From positions 1 through 15,877 of the forward strand of contig WJIV01000247.1 in NCBI GenBank assembly GCA_014730055.1: a DNA stretch of 15,877 nt, written 5' to 3'. Under the pieces are notes generated by a model, which saw only the letters and a list, made by a program, of their open reading frames with translations, had not been told where the DNA came from and searched no databases. Of the stretch, positions 6,108 through 13,509 are shown in pieces (position 1 is the stretch's first letter; every line of letters begins with the position of its first letter). The DNA comes from Candidatus Bathyarchaeota archaeon. GTDB lineage: Archaea; Thermoproteota; Bathyarchaeia; TCS64. Made by a program: the position numbers and the translations under genes.

Positions 6108-7502
6108 TTATCTCATATTTTTAAAGATAATATTTGTAGCGAGATTGAAAGGAATCTCAATCAGTGGAGCTACTAAACCGAGTTTTTTCCTCATATAAAA
6201 CTGAGCTGTCCCTTTAAATATGGCAAACCTTAGCTTTCCTTCAGAGAAGTCTGACTCGTAGATTAATTCATGGTCTATCAAATGGCGGTGTTTAGGTTCT
6301 TGCTTTTCTTTGGATAATCTATCATTGGTTTTTTCGTATAATCCAGTACCAGGAATCGGGTATGGAATAGAGAATGATAGATAATCTAGGGGTAAACTTA
6401 ATGCAAAGTTAATAGTTGATAAAATTGTATCATTTGTCTCCCCTGGATACCCTAAAATGAAGAATCCGCCAGTCTTAATCCCCGAGGAACTGCCTATTTT
6501 TACAGCCCTTCTGGCTTGCTCTGTATTGGCACTTTTTTTCATAATTTTTAGTATATCGTCGTTCCCAGATTCGAGGCCAAAGAATATCTTTTCGCATCCT
6601 GATGCTTTCATCTTATCTGCCAGTTCCTTGTTCATCGAGTCTACTCTTGAAAGGCAGTCCCATTTGAATTCTAGACTCCTCTGATTTATTTCATCGCAGA
6701 AATCTATGACTCGTTTTTTTGTTAAGGTGAAGCAGTCGTCTTGAAAGAAAACTTTTTCGTATCCTAGAGAAAGAATGTCCTCGACCTCGTCAGCTATGCT
6801 GCTTGCAGATCTTTCTCTGAATTCATTGCCGAATACAGGTCTACTGCAGAAGTCACAAGAGAAGGGACAACCTCTTGAAGTCATAATTGAAGTTGTAGGA
6901 GCTAACCCCTTTTTCCTGTAATAATCTATGTACTCTTCATTCTCAAATAGCTCCCTAGCAGGTAGTGGTACATAATTAAGATCCTCTATTGGCTCTCTCT
7001 TTTTTGTTTTAATTACCCTACTTTGTACCTTATTATCGGATTTCAATGGATTATTATTGTTGCTTCTGAACACTATACCCTCAATTGAATAAGGATCGTT
7101 AAAACCGTCTTCCACTATATCAAGCATGGTCTTTTCACCCTCTCCTACGGCAACTATATCAAATTCATCCAAGAATGGTTCAGGTTCAGTCGATGGAAGT
7201 GGTCCTCCAGCTACCAGTAAATTAGAGTCTTTTCTAAGACTCCTTGCTATCCTCAAAGCTGCTTCTCTCATAGTGAACATGGAATATATTCCGATAACCG
7301 AGGGATTCATCTCTCGTGCTTTCTTTATAGCGAGTTTTTCACCCATGAAAGTGCAGTCCAGTAAACTTACGCCAAATTCTCTTTCTTTCAGATAGGATGC
7401 GATATAGCCTAAACCTAGTGGGGGAAATCGAAAAATCGACCTATTATGAGGGGGATCAGTATAGGGATAAATTAGGAGAACATCCTCCTTCAATTCTATC
7501 AT
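6108..7502 (-). CDS. B12-binding-type radical SAM enzyme (BchE/COG1032 class)
   Basis: A 464-residue enzyme with an N-terminal cobalamin-binding-like Rossmann domain (about 8-140, with VLLIYPYTDPP, PPLGLGYIASYL and VAVGEGE) and a radical SAM domain (about 200-400). The cluster motif is C212-xxx-C216-xx-C219 in TSRGCPFSCDFCSR. FFGLESGNDD (307-316) and GGFFILGYPGE (345-355) are typical of the class. The usual D-x-H-x-x-G cobalt-ligand motif reads DCTFMG (49-54), so the histidine is missing. The C-terminus (440-460) is hydrophobic and may touch the membrane. The substrate is unknown: members methylate, cyclise or rearrange lipids, porphyrins and antibiotics. The start is ATG at 7502, not the more upstream in-frame ATG at 7565, because a TATA box lies between them, about 23 bases before 7502. 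Confidence 0.88.
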   Translation of the reverse strand: MIELKEDVLLIYPYTDPPHNRSIFRFPPLGLGYIASYLKEREFGVSLLDCTFMGEKLAIKKAREMNPSVIGIYSMFTMREAALRIARSLRKDSNLLVAGGPLPSTEPEPFLDEFDIVAVGEGEKTMLDIVEDGFNDPYSIEGIVFRSNNNNPLKSDNKVQSRVIKTKKREPIEDLNYVPLPARELFENEEYIDYYRKKGLAPTTSIMTSRGCPFSCDFCSRPVFGNEFRERSASSIADEVEDILSLGYEKVFFQDDCFTLTKKRVIDFCDEINQRSLEFKWDCLSRVDSMNKELADKMKASGCEKIFFGLESGNDDILKIMKKSANTEQARRAVKIGSSSGIKTGGFFILGYPGETNDTILSTINFALSLPLDYLSFSIPYPIPGTGLYEKTNDRLSKEKQEPKHRHLIDHELIYESDFSEGKLRFAIFKGTAQFYMRKKLGLVAPLIEIPFNLATNIIFKNMR

Positions 7503-7520
7503 TATCTTTTTTGAAGGACT

Positions 7521-7530
7521 ATTTATAAAT
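7521..7530 (-). promoter_or_regulatory. TATA box of the radical SAM operon
   Basis: ATTTATAAAT, a self-complementary TATA box, is centred about 23 bases upstream of the ATG at 7502. That places transcription start on or very near the start codon (leaderless mRNA). It decides the start of the radical SAM gene. Confidence 0.6.
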
Positions 7531-7547
7531 AGAATTAAAATGCACAA

Positions 7548-7559
7548 TTCAAATTTGAA
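7548..7559. promoter_or_regulatory. 12-bp perfect palindrome between divergent promoters
   Basis: TTCAAATTTGAA lies 45 bases from the radical SAM start and 37 bases from the glycosyltransferase start. This is a suitable place for one regulator to act on both. The palindrome is AT-rich, so chance cannot be excluded. Confidence 0.35.
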
Positions 7560-7596
7560 AAGCAATATCTTAGATGGATATTCACATTAGATAACA

Positions 7597-8799
7597 ATGC
7601 TAATAAGGAGAGTAGAAGGGCTAATAAAAGGAAAATCTAGATTTCTACTAGTCCCCCTCTTACTCATATTGTTAAAGGTTCTTGGAAGTGTATTCATCTA
7701 TAGTTCTACAGGTCTTGATACAGGGGACTCATATTGGATGAATCCTGATAAAATTCCTATAGTCAGACAGAATGAAATTCTTCTTGAGAATGTTAACAGA
7801 ACTCACTCTTATTTCTATACTTTTGTAGGCTGGGATTCTGCTTGGTACTTAAGTATTGCATTCAAGGGATATGGCTTTTATGAACAGAGTTTCGCATTCC
7901 GCCCTCTTCTTCCGTATCTAAGCAGATGTATGAATTATTTATTTTCTAACCAGGTTTTGTCAATTGTTATGGTAACCTTACTATCCGGCATTTTATGGAT
8001 CCCGTTCTTTCAGAAGATCTCAGAGATGTATATGAGCAGGCTTTCATCGATATTTATAACTTTAATTTTTTCAGTATCTCCATATAACCTAATTTTTACT
8101 ACTGTTGCTTACTCCGAAGGAATTTTCCTCCTTTTTACACTTGGGGCATTCTATTACTTTAAAAAAGAAAAATACTACTTGGCAGCTATTTTTTCTTTCC
8201 TTTCCACCTTGACAAGACCCCCCGGTGTCTTGATAGCAGGATTAATGCTACTTGAAGGGCTAAAAGACTTGGACACTATAAAGTTTAGGAAGATTATAAC
8301 TAGCTTTTCCCCTATACTAACCTCGTTTTTATGGTCACTATATGGATTCTTCTCGGTAGATCGGTTCAATCAATGGATCTATGTTAGTGAGTGGAACTCT
8401 TTCTATACTTTATTAGACTATTTAGGTCAAATTATTCCAAGATATGGGTTAGAATCACTGAAATTTCCACATGAGAGCTTAAACACTATAACTATACTAC
8501 CTATTTTCATATGGATTTCTCTTTTTTCTCCTTTATACCCAATTTATAAGATGTTTTATTCCAATAAACCAATATTTTTTTACTCCGTATTTTACTTTCT
8601 TGGAGTAATTCTTTTTGGGACTGTGTTCTCCTACCCCCGTTTTATGACCTTCATGTTCACTATCTGGCTGAGTTTAGACTTTGAGAAAGTTATGGAGAGA
8701 AAATATTTCTCAGCCTTCTTATTTTTATATACTCTATTATCCTTCTCTTTATCGATATACCTATGGAGAGGGTTTGTTATAGGATTATTTATATCGTAA
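7597..8799 (+). CDS. PIG-V-like membrane mannosyltransferase (GT-C fold)
   Basis: A multi-pass membrane glycosyltransferase of 400 residues with about nine or ten hydrophobic helices. It probably transfers a sugar from a polyprenyl-phosphate donor to a lipid or glycan on the outer membrane face. Seen: a first helix at about 15-35, then an external loop with VGWDSAWYLSIAFKGYGFYE (77-96), whose WD pair (W79, D80) is in the position of the catalytic aspartate of PIG-V. FRPLLPYL follows at 101-108, SPYNLIFTTVAYSEGIFLLF at 161-180 and TRPPG at 206-210. All four match the order of motifs in eukaryotic GPI mannosyltransferase II and its bacterial and archaeal relatives. It is divergent from the radical SAM operon. 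The acceptor is unknown; archaeal glycolipid or N-glycan assembly is plausible. Confidence 0.82.
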   Translation: MLIRRVEGLIKGKSRFLLVPLLLILLKVLGSVFIYSSTGLDTGDSYWMNPDKIPIVRQNEILLENVNRTHSYFYTFVGWDSAWYLSIAFKGYGFYEQSFAFRPLLPYLSRCMNYLFSNQVLSIVMVTLLSGILWIPFFQKISEMYMSRLSSIFITLIFSVSPYNLIFTTVAYSEGIFLLFTLGAFYYFKKEKYYLAAIFSFLSTLTRPPGVLIAGLMLLEGLKDLDTIKFRKIITSFSPILTSFLWSLYGFFSVDRFNQWIYVSEWNSFYTLLDYLGQIIPRYGLESLKFPHESLNTITILPIFIWISLFSPLYPIYKMFYSNKPIFFYSVFYFLGVILFGTVFSYPRFMTFMFTIWLSLDFEKVMERKYFSAFLFLYTLLSFSLSIYLWRGFVIGLFIS

Positions 8800-8844
8800 T
8801 AAATTTTTTAAATATGGTTTTTGTTTATCAACTTTTTAAAGAAC

Positions 8845-8865
8845 AAATAAATGTAATTTATTTTT
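8845..8865 (+). terminator. AT-only hairpin with T run after the mannosyltransferase
   Basis: AAATAAAT-GTA-ATTTATTT has perfect 8-bp arms (8845-8863), and T runs on to 8865. It lies 46 bases after the mannosyltransferase stop codon. The stem contains no G-C pair and is weak, so the U-rich stretch may matter more than the hairpin. Confidence 0.35.
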
Positions 8866-8900
8866 AATCGGAAAAAATCAATCAAGAAAAATGAGTCAAG

Positions 8901-8917
8901 TATTGTTTTAAACAATA
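8901..8917 (+). promoter_or_regulatory. 17-bp palindrome around a TATA-like core
   Basis: TATTGTTT-T-AAACAATA has perfect 8-bp arms around one base, and its centre TTTTAAA could itself be the TATA box. It would put transcription start near 8935 and give a leader of about 40 bases for the small gene at 8974. A regulator binding the palindrome would shut the TATA box. It is AT-rich, so the case is moderate. Confidence 0.4.
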
Positions 8918-8973
8918 TTCTGATATGACAGATGAAAGCAAAGGTCTTTTTTTACCCCTGTTAATTATTACTT

Positions 8974-9204
8974 ATGAGTCAAGAAAGTCCGTTGTATTGG
9001 GTAAAGTTTGCTTGTGAGGAACGGTGGGAAAAGGGAGTAAAGGATGTAAAGATAAGCCTCCATCGCTTGGGAAGATTTGAGAATAAAGATCAGGCCATGA
9101 ATGATTACTATTCAGAGAAAGATAAGGTAATTGGAAAATGCTCTGGTGATTATTCTGACTATATCTTCATTGAACTAGTTACCGGTGAGGAAGAAGAAAC
9201 CTAA
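8974..9204 (+). CDS. Small unrecognised 76-residue protein
   Basis: I do not recognise it. The product is a compact acidic cytosolic protein with no membrane helix. It begins MSQESPLYWVKFACEERWEK, has single cysteines at positions 14 and 55, and ends in an acidic tail (GEEEET). Alternating strands (YWVKFACE, DVKISLHR, YIFIELV) around a helix suggest a small alpha/beta fold. It is flanked by a palindromic promoter candidate upstream and a T run downstream, so it looks like a monocistronic, regulated gene. The ten bases at its start (ATGAGTCAAG) also occur at 8891-8900, where the frame closes after six codons. That may be a duplicated scrap of the gene start. Confidence 0.65.
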   Translation: MSQESPLYWVKFACEERWEKGVKDVKISLHRLGRFENKDQAMNDYYSEKDKVIGKCSGDYSDYIFIELVTGEEEET

Positions 9205-9237
9205 TAATAAGTCTTAATATTCATGATTTAATTAAAG

Positions 9238-9244
9238 TTTTTTT
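9238..9244 (+). terminator. Poly-T terminator of the small gene
   Basis: Seven T in a row lie 34 bases after the stop codon of the 76-residue protein and just before the end of the convergent oxidoreductase gene. Confidence 0.45.
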
Positions 9245-9253
9245 AGAAGAAAA

Positions 9254-11107
9254 TTAGTGGATAAATTTTGATGCCCATGCAATGGAGAGCTTGTTCAGGG
9301 TGCCTATTGTGGGGATTCCATCTTGATTCCAGCCCATCATCTCATAATATGCCTTTATGGCTGATCTCAGCTCGATTGGATTTACGCTGGTCTCACTAAG
9401 TGCTCCTGATGTATGGGGCTGGAAGAATCGGGGTGGTAGCCAGTCATCTTCAGCCGTAAACCCTGCTTTAAGGTTGAATATTCTAGCCAGTGTTAAGGTC
9501 CGTTCCGCGACTTGAACCAACTCATGCATCGTGACATTCCAACCAGTTACTGCTTGCACTAGGTCTCTGTACTCTGTAAAGTCCCATGGGGGGAACTGGC
9601 AGACTGATAAGCAGTTGGCAAGTATCCTCATCTGCATCTGGGCTTTGAAAAGGTGGGCCTTCTCTGGTCCAAGGCTCTCTACTGGAACCTCTTTGTATAC
9701 CCCTAGTGGTCGAAGTTTAGGGTAACTCACAACTGTATCGTGTAGGTTGTGGCAGTGGTCTGCCCCTGTTGGTGATACTGCGTATCCTATTCCTAATCCA
9801 CGCTTAAGCCTTGGTTCATGCATAGGTACTTCCTGGCCTTTGACCTCAACAAGATATTGCCTCGAATCATCTCCGAAGACCTCTGAAGCCCTCTTGGTGC
9901 CTTCCGCTAATACTTCTCCTATGCCCTCTCTCCTACCTATCAAGTTCAATACTTCCAGCATTGCTTCCGCGTTACCAAAGTTCAGTTCTATGCCTCCAGT
10001 TATCTCGTCGTCTATGATTCCTTCCTCATAGCACTCCATTGCGAAAGCGATGCTTGTCCCAGCTCCGATGGTGTCGATACCGTATCTCTGGCAGAGCTCG
10101 TTTGCTTTGCATATAGCTGCTAGGTCAGAGACACCACAGTCGGAACCGAGAGAACCCAAGGTCTCGTACTCTGGCCCACCGTATCTTCTCTCGACTTTAT
10201 ATGGTGTCTCTAGGGAGACCTCTTTTTTACACCTTACCGCACAACTGTAACAGGTTCCCATTCCTTCTCTGTATTTTTCCTTTACTGCGATAGCATCTAT
10301 CTCGCTTGCATGGGGCCAGTTCCCATCTCTAAAGTTATGAGTGGGGAGATTGCCTGTAGCAGCATAAGCGTCCATTGCGGCACCAGTACCGTAATCATGC
10401 AGGCTTTTCGCCTGTGTATCGATCTTCTCGATAAGGGTCCGGGCTAGCTCCCTTAATCTTTCAGGGTTTGCCACTTCTGGTGGATCTCGACCTCGAACAC
10501 CTACACCCTTCAGCAATTTTGAACCCATCACGGCTCCAAGGCCACATCTCCCAGCCACGTGATTTAGATCATTTATCACACAGGCTGTTCTGACCAGCTT
10601 CTCCCCAGCTGGACCAATAAGGGCTGTTTTGAGCTGTTTTTCACCCGTAATAGACCGCATTCTGTCCTGACACTCAGCAACTTCCAAACCCCATAGCTCA
10701 GAGGCGTCCCTCAGCTCATATTCACCATCTTCCACTAGAAGCCAGACAGGCCTGTCCGAGACCCCCGTGAAGATTATCTCGTCGAAACCAGCGTGTTTTA
10801 AATCAGCATTCCAGAATCCCCCTGCATCGGCTTCCCCAAAGCCCCCGGTCAGAGGAGATTTTCCACCTACCGCGTTTCTTCCGCTTCCGGAGAATGCTGC
10901 TCCCGTTATCACACCTGTTGACATTAACAGGATATTCTCTGGTCCCAGAGGATCTGCTTCTGGGGTCATCATATTAAGGAGATGGTAGGCTATTGACCCC
11001 ATCCCTCCTAAGTATTTCCTGTACCATGTCTCATCCGGTTCTTCTACATGGATCTTATTTTCCGAGAGGTCGACTACAAGCCTTTTCCCATTATATCCAA
11101 AAGGCAT
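9254..11107 (-). CDS. aor: Tungsten-containing aldehyde:ferredoxin oxidoreductase
   Basis: Oxidises aldehydes to acids with ferredoxin as acceptor (or the reverse), using a tungsten bis-pterin cofactor and one 4Fe-4S cluster in the cytosol. 617 residues. Seen: the N-terminal domain with YNGKRLVVDLSENKIHVE, the pterin-binding stretch GSGRNAVGGKSPLTGGFGEA (74-93), NDLNHVAGRCGLGAVMGSK (179-197), cluster cysteines C286-xx-C289-xxx-C293 with a fourth at C499 or C503, GGPEYET with E313/E315, and H451 in GADHCHN. These fall at almost the positions known from Pyrococcus furiosus AOR. The subfamily (AOR, FOR, GOR or other) cannot be set by eye. The start is ATG at 11107: the frame is open to 11155, but that part holds the promoter. 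It is divergent from a glutamate-semialdehyde dehydrogenase. Confidence 0.93.
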   Translation of the reverse strand: MPFGYNGKRLVVDLSENKIHVEEPDETWYRKYLGGMGSIAYHLLNMMTPEADPLGPENILLMSTGVITGAAFSGSGRNAVGGKSPLTGGFGEADAGGFWNADLKHAGFDEIIFTGVSDRPVWLLVEDGEYELRDASELWGLEVAECQDRMRSITGEKQLKTALIGPAGEKLVRTACVINDLNHVAGRCGLGAVMGSKLLKGVGVRGRDPPEVANPERLRELARTLIEKIDTQAKSLHDYGTGAAMDAYAATGNLPTHNFRDGNWPHASEIDAIAVKEKYREGMGTCYSCAVRCKKEVSLETPYKVERRYGGPEYETLGSLGSDCGVSDLAAICKANELCQRYGIDTIGAGTSIAFAMECYEEGIIDDEITGGIELNFGNAEAMLEVLNLIGRREGIGEVLAEGTKRASEVFGDDSRQYLVEVKGQEVPMHEPRLKRGLGIGYAVSPTGADHCHNLHDTVVSYPKLRPLGVYKEVPVESLGPEKAHLFKAQMQMRILANCLSVCQFPPWDFTEYRDLVQAVTGWNVTMHELVQVAERTLTLARIFNLKAGFTAEDDWLPPRFFQPHTSGALSETSVNPIELRSAIKAYYEMMGWNQDGIPTIGTLNKLSIAWASKFIH

Positions 11108-11121
11108 ACATACACCGTTTA

Positions 11122-11160
11122 CCAGATTGTAAGGGTTAATTATAACCCTGAGCAATCTGG
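11122..11160 (-). promoter_or_regulatory. 39-bp nested inverted repeat over the oxidoreductase promoter
   Basis: The outer arms are CCAGATTG (11122-11129) and CAATCTGG (11153-11160). The inner arms are AGGGTTA (11132-11138) and TAACCCT (11143-11149). The centre is ATTA, and the spacers between arm pairs are two and three bases. Fifteen matched bases per side of mixed composition are very unlikely by chance. The minus-strand TATA-like TTATAATTAA is the centre of the repeat and lies about 34 bases before the ATG at 11107. The obvious reading is an operator for a dimeric or tetrameric regulator that masks the TATA box. A hairpin in DNA or RNA is the alternative. It may also act on the divergent dehydrogenase gene, 56 bases away. 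Confidence 0.65.
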
Positions 11161-11184
11161 GTTCGAGTATTAGCCTGCTGTCAA

Positions 11185-11192
11185 GGTTAAAG
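11185..11192 (+). promoter_or_regulatory. TATA-like box of the dehydrogenase gene
   Basis: GGTTAAAG is centred about 27 bases before the ATG at 11216, so the mRNA would start on the start codon. It is a weak TATA match but has the spacing seen for other genes here. Confidence 0.4.
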
Positions 11193-11215
11193 AGAGATCA
11201 ATCTTTTTTCTAATC

Positions 11216-12841
11216 ATGAGATTTGGAACTTACTTACCCGACAAACCAGAGAATGAACCGAGAAAGACTTACCTGCCTGGGAGTCCTGAGAGGGAAGAAC
11301 TAGTTAAAAAATTGGATGAATTGAGCTCTAAGATTATAGAGATCCCTGTCATCGTTGGCGGAGAGGAGTATTACACCAATGATGTAGTGGAGGTTGTTAT
11401 GCCTCATAAGAAAGATGTTCGGATTGCTGAGGCTCATCTGGCTGGTGAAGGCCTGCTTCACGAGGCTGCTGATGTTGCTCTATCCGCCAAGGATGCGTAC
11501 ATGAATCTGTTAACATACGAGAGGTCCGCCATCTTCAATAAGGCAGCGGCCCTGATAAGCGGTCCATTGAGAAGTACACTAAACGCTGCTACCATGCTTG
11601 GGTTAAGTAAGAACATCTACGAGGCAGAGATTGATGTTGCTCTGGAATTGACTGATCTTCTAAGGTTTAACGTCTACTGGATGAATCAGATTTACCTAGA
11701 ACAGCCAGACAGCCCTGAGATCTCTTTTAACAGGATGGAGTTCAGACCCCTCGAAGGGTTCGTACTAGCAATAACTCCTTTCAACTTTTCCAGCATCGCT
11801 GGAAACCTACCTTCTTCACCAGCAATTATGGGAAACACGGTGGTCTGGAAGCCCGCATCCAGCGCTCTGTACAGCGCGTACCACATCATGCGGGTCTTTC
11901 AGCAAGCCGGGCTTCCTGATGGAGTAATAAACTTCGTACCTTCCCATGGCGCTCTTGTCGGTAAAACTCTCTTAAGTCATCCAAAGCTTGGTGGTGTCCA
12001 TTTTACTGGCAGCATTAACACTCTCCACTATCTATGGAAAAAACTGGGAGAAAACGTGGAAACCTATAGGAGCTTCCCAAGGCTCGTGGGTGAGAGTGGA
12101 GGAAAAGATTTTGTCTTCGCGCACATTTCAGCGGATAAAGACTCTTTAATAACAGCCCTCATCCGGGGGGCTTTTGGTTATCAGGGACAGAAATGTTCCG
12201 CTGCTTCACGGGCTTACATTCCTGAATCTTTGTGGGAAAAAATTAAAGATGAGATTATAGAACAGGTTTCCAAAATCAAGTTTGGAGATATCAAGGATTT
12301 CTCTAATTTCATGGGGGCCATAATCAACGAGCAACAATTCAATAAAATTAATGAGTACCTGATATTCATTAAGAACGACGAGGATCATGTGATATTATAT
12401 GGTGGCTCATCGGATGACTCTGAGGGCTTCTTCATAGAACCCACATTGGTGAGAACATACAATCCGATCTCAAAGATAATGAAAGAGGAGATATTCGGTC
12501 CAGTCTTGACCATTTATGTATATCAAGACGATGAGTTTGGTGATACATTAGAACTCTGTGATAGTACTAGCCCATATGGGTTAACAGGCAGCGTATTCGC
12601 AAAGGATAGAAATGCCATATCGAAAGCAGAAAAGGTACTTGGATATTCAGCAGGAAACTTTTACATAAACGATAAACCTACTGCTGCCGTTGTCAATCAG
12701 CAACCTTTCGGGGGCTCAAGAAAGTCAGGGACTAACGATAAAGCTGGGTCAAAATATAACCTGTTGCGATGGGTCTCATTCAGAGCGATAAAGGAAAATC
12801 CTGATCCACCAAAAAATTATAAAAGAGAATTCATGAAATAA
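11216..12841 (+). CDS. pruA: L-glutamate gamma-semialdehyde dehydrogenase (P5C dehydrogenase, ALDH4 type)
   Basis: Oxidises glutamate-5-semialdehyde (in equilibrium with pyrroline-5-carboxylate) to glutamate with NAD(P)+, the second step of proline catabolism and a step of ornithine breakdown. 541 residues, a full-length ALDH. Seen: PVIVGGEEYYT near the N-terminus, ITPFNF with N190, WKPAS with K212, FTGS (263-266), the general base E293 in GESGGKD, the nucleophile C327 in GYQGQKCSAASR, EEIFGPV (424-430) and QQPFGGSRKSG (495-505). The VVMPHKK stretch (60-66) and the GYQGQKCSA context match the stand-alone eukaryote-like ALDH4A1 group rather than the fused bacterial PutA. No proline dehydrogenase is in the window, so the semialdehyde could come from elsewhere, for example ornithine. 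Divergent from the aldehyde oxidoreductase. Confidence 0.9.
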   Translation: MRFGTYLPDKPENEPRKTYLPGSPEREELVKKLDELSSKIIEIPVIVGGEEYYTNDVVEVVMPHKKDVRIAEAHLAGEGLLHEAADVALSAKDAYMNLLTYERSAIFNKAAALISGPLRSTLNAATMLGLSKNIYEAEIDVALELTDLLRFNVYWMNQIYLEQPDSPEISFNRMEFRPLEGFVLAITPFNFSSIAGNLPSSPAIMGNTVVWKPASSALYSAYHIMRVFQQAGLPDGVINFVPSHGALVGKTLLSHPKLGGVHFTGSINTLHYLWKKLGENVETYRSFPRLVGESGGKDFVFAHISADKDSLITALIRGAFGYQGQKCSAASRAYIPESLWEKIKDEIIEQVSKIKFGDIKDFSNFMGAIINEQQFNKINEYLIFIKNDEDHVILYGGSSDDSEGFFIEPTLVRTYNPISKIMKEEIFGPVLTIYVYQDDEFGDTLELCDSTSPYGLTGSVFAKDRNAISKAEKVLGYSAGNFYINDKPTAAVVNQQPFGGSRKSGTNDKAGSKYNLLRWVSFRAIKENPDPPKNYKREFMK

Positions 12842-12868
12842 TTCTCATTTTTAGGATAGAGACCTAGA

Positions 12869-12874
12869 TTTTTT
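12869..12874 (+). terminator. Poly-T terminator after the dehydrogenase
   Basis: Six T lie 28 bases past the dehydrogenase stop codon and upstream of the TATA box of the next gene. Confidence 0.35.
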
Positions 12875-12892
12875 ATTATGGAGACTTGAAGA

Positions 12893-12901
12893 TTTTAAAT
12901 A
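12893..12901 (+). promoter_or_regulatory. TATA box of the ribbon-helix-helix gene
   Basis: TTTTAAATA is centred exactly 27 bases before the ATG at 12924, the classical archaeal spacing for a leaderless mRNA. It favours that ATG over the in-frame GTG at 12909. Confidence 0.55.
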
Positions 12902-12923
12902 TTACAAAGTGAAGATCGAACCG

Positions 12924-13454
12924 ATGTATAAGCCAAGCGGACGTTCTGCAGCTAAATCTATAAGGATAGACCAGGCTTTACTGGATATAATTGAAAAGAG
13001 AGCTGAGGAAGAAAACCTCAGTACAAATGCCTTCATAGAGAACGTCCTCTTAAAGTACGCAAAACATTACATGTTCCTTGACGACCTCTCAACTATGACT
13101 ATAAGTCAGTTAATTGTGCAATCTTTCCTAGAGGAGATACCCGACAAAAAGCTGGAGGAACTAGGAGCTGACTTAGGGCGTAGAGGACTCAAGAATTATC
13201 TACTTATGAGGGGGATAGAGCCTTCCCCAGATTCGATAATCGAGATATTAGATGAGAACTATGCCGAAGGAGCTGGTTGGTTTGAGCTACACAGTCACGG
13301 TCTGGATGGTAATAAACTCCTCCACTTCACTCATAGAAACGGCTTAAAGTGGAGCAAATTCCTTTCAAGCTACCTCGAATCAATGTTTCTGGAGTTGCTT
13401 GATTTAGATATAAGTGTTGAAATGACAGAGTCATATGTTACGGTCAGAATCTAG
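12924..13454 (+). CDS. Ribbon-helix-helix protein with a C-terminal KWS-type sensor-like domain
   Basis: A probable DNA-binding regulator, 176 residues from the ATG at 12924 (181 if the GTG at 12909 is used). Residues about 10-50 (AAKSIRIDQALLDIIEKRAEEENLS and the helix after it) have the strand-helix-helix pattern of CopG/Arc-type repressors. The C-terminal half (about 85-176) carries LLMRGIEP, an aromatic strand WFELHSHG, HFTHRNGLKWSKFLSSYLES and a final strand pair. I know this HxxGxKWSxFL ending only as an uncharacterised domain of archaeal regulators. A KaiC-like gene follows on the same strand after 55 bases, and a second, broken copy of the C-terminal domain lies 400 bases on, so the RHH-KaiC pair was probably a tandem unit. 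Confidence 0.78.
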   Translation: MYKPSGRSAAKSIRIDQALLDIIEKRAEEENLSTNAFIENVLLKYAKHYMFLDDLSTMTISQLIVQSFLEEIPDKKLEELGADLGRRGLKNYLLMRGIEPSPDSIIEILDENYAEGAGWFELHSHGLDGNKLLHFTHRNGLKWSKFLSSYLESMFLELLDLDISVEMTESYVTVRI

Positions 13455-13465
13455 TTTACTAAAAA

Positions 13466-13471
13466 TTTTTT
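13466..13471 (+). terminator. Poly-T stretch after the RHH gene
   Basis: Six T lie 12 bases after the stop codon and before the KaiC-like frame. It may end the RHH transcript, so that the KaiC fragment has its own promoter; TTGATATTAT at 13482-13491 has suitable spacing. Confidence 0.3.
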
Positions 13472-13509
13472 GATAGAAGGATTGATATTATCATTTCTCT
13501 TTCATTAAA

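Noticed and set aside
7503..7565. Upstream start of the radical SAM protein (hydrophobic MLFKFELCILILFI, signal-like)
   Set aside because: The segment contains the TATA box and part of the palindrome. A cytosolic radical SAM enzyme does not need a signal peptide.
9531..10988. Open frames on the + strand opposite the oxidoreductase gene
   Set aside because: The minus-strand frame carries every AOR motif. The antisense translations are compositionally odd and unrecognisable.
11105..11155. N-terminal extension of 16 residues for the oxidoreductase (start at 11155)
   Set aside because: It would place the TATA-like box and the nested palindrome inside the coding region. The family normally begins at the FGYNGK strand.
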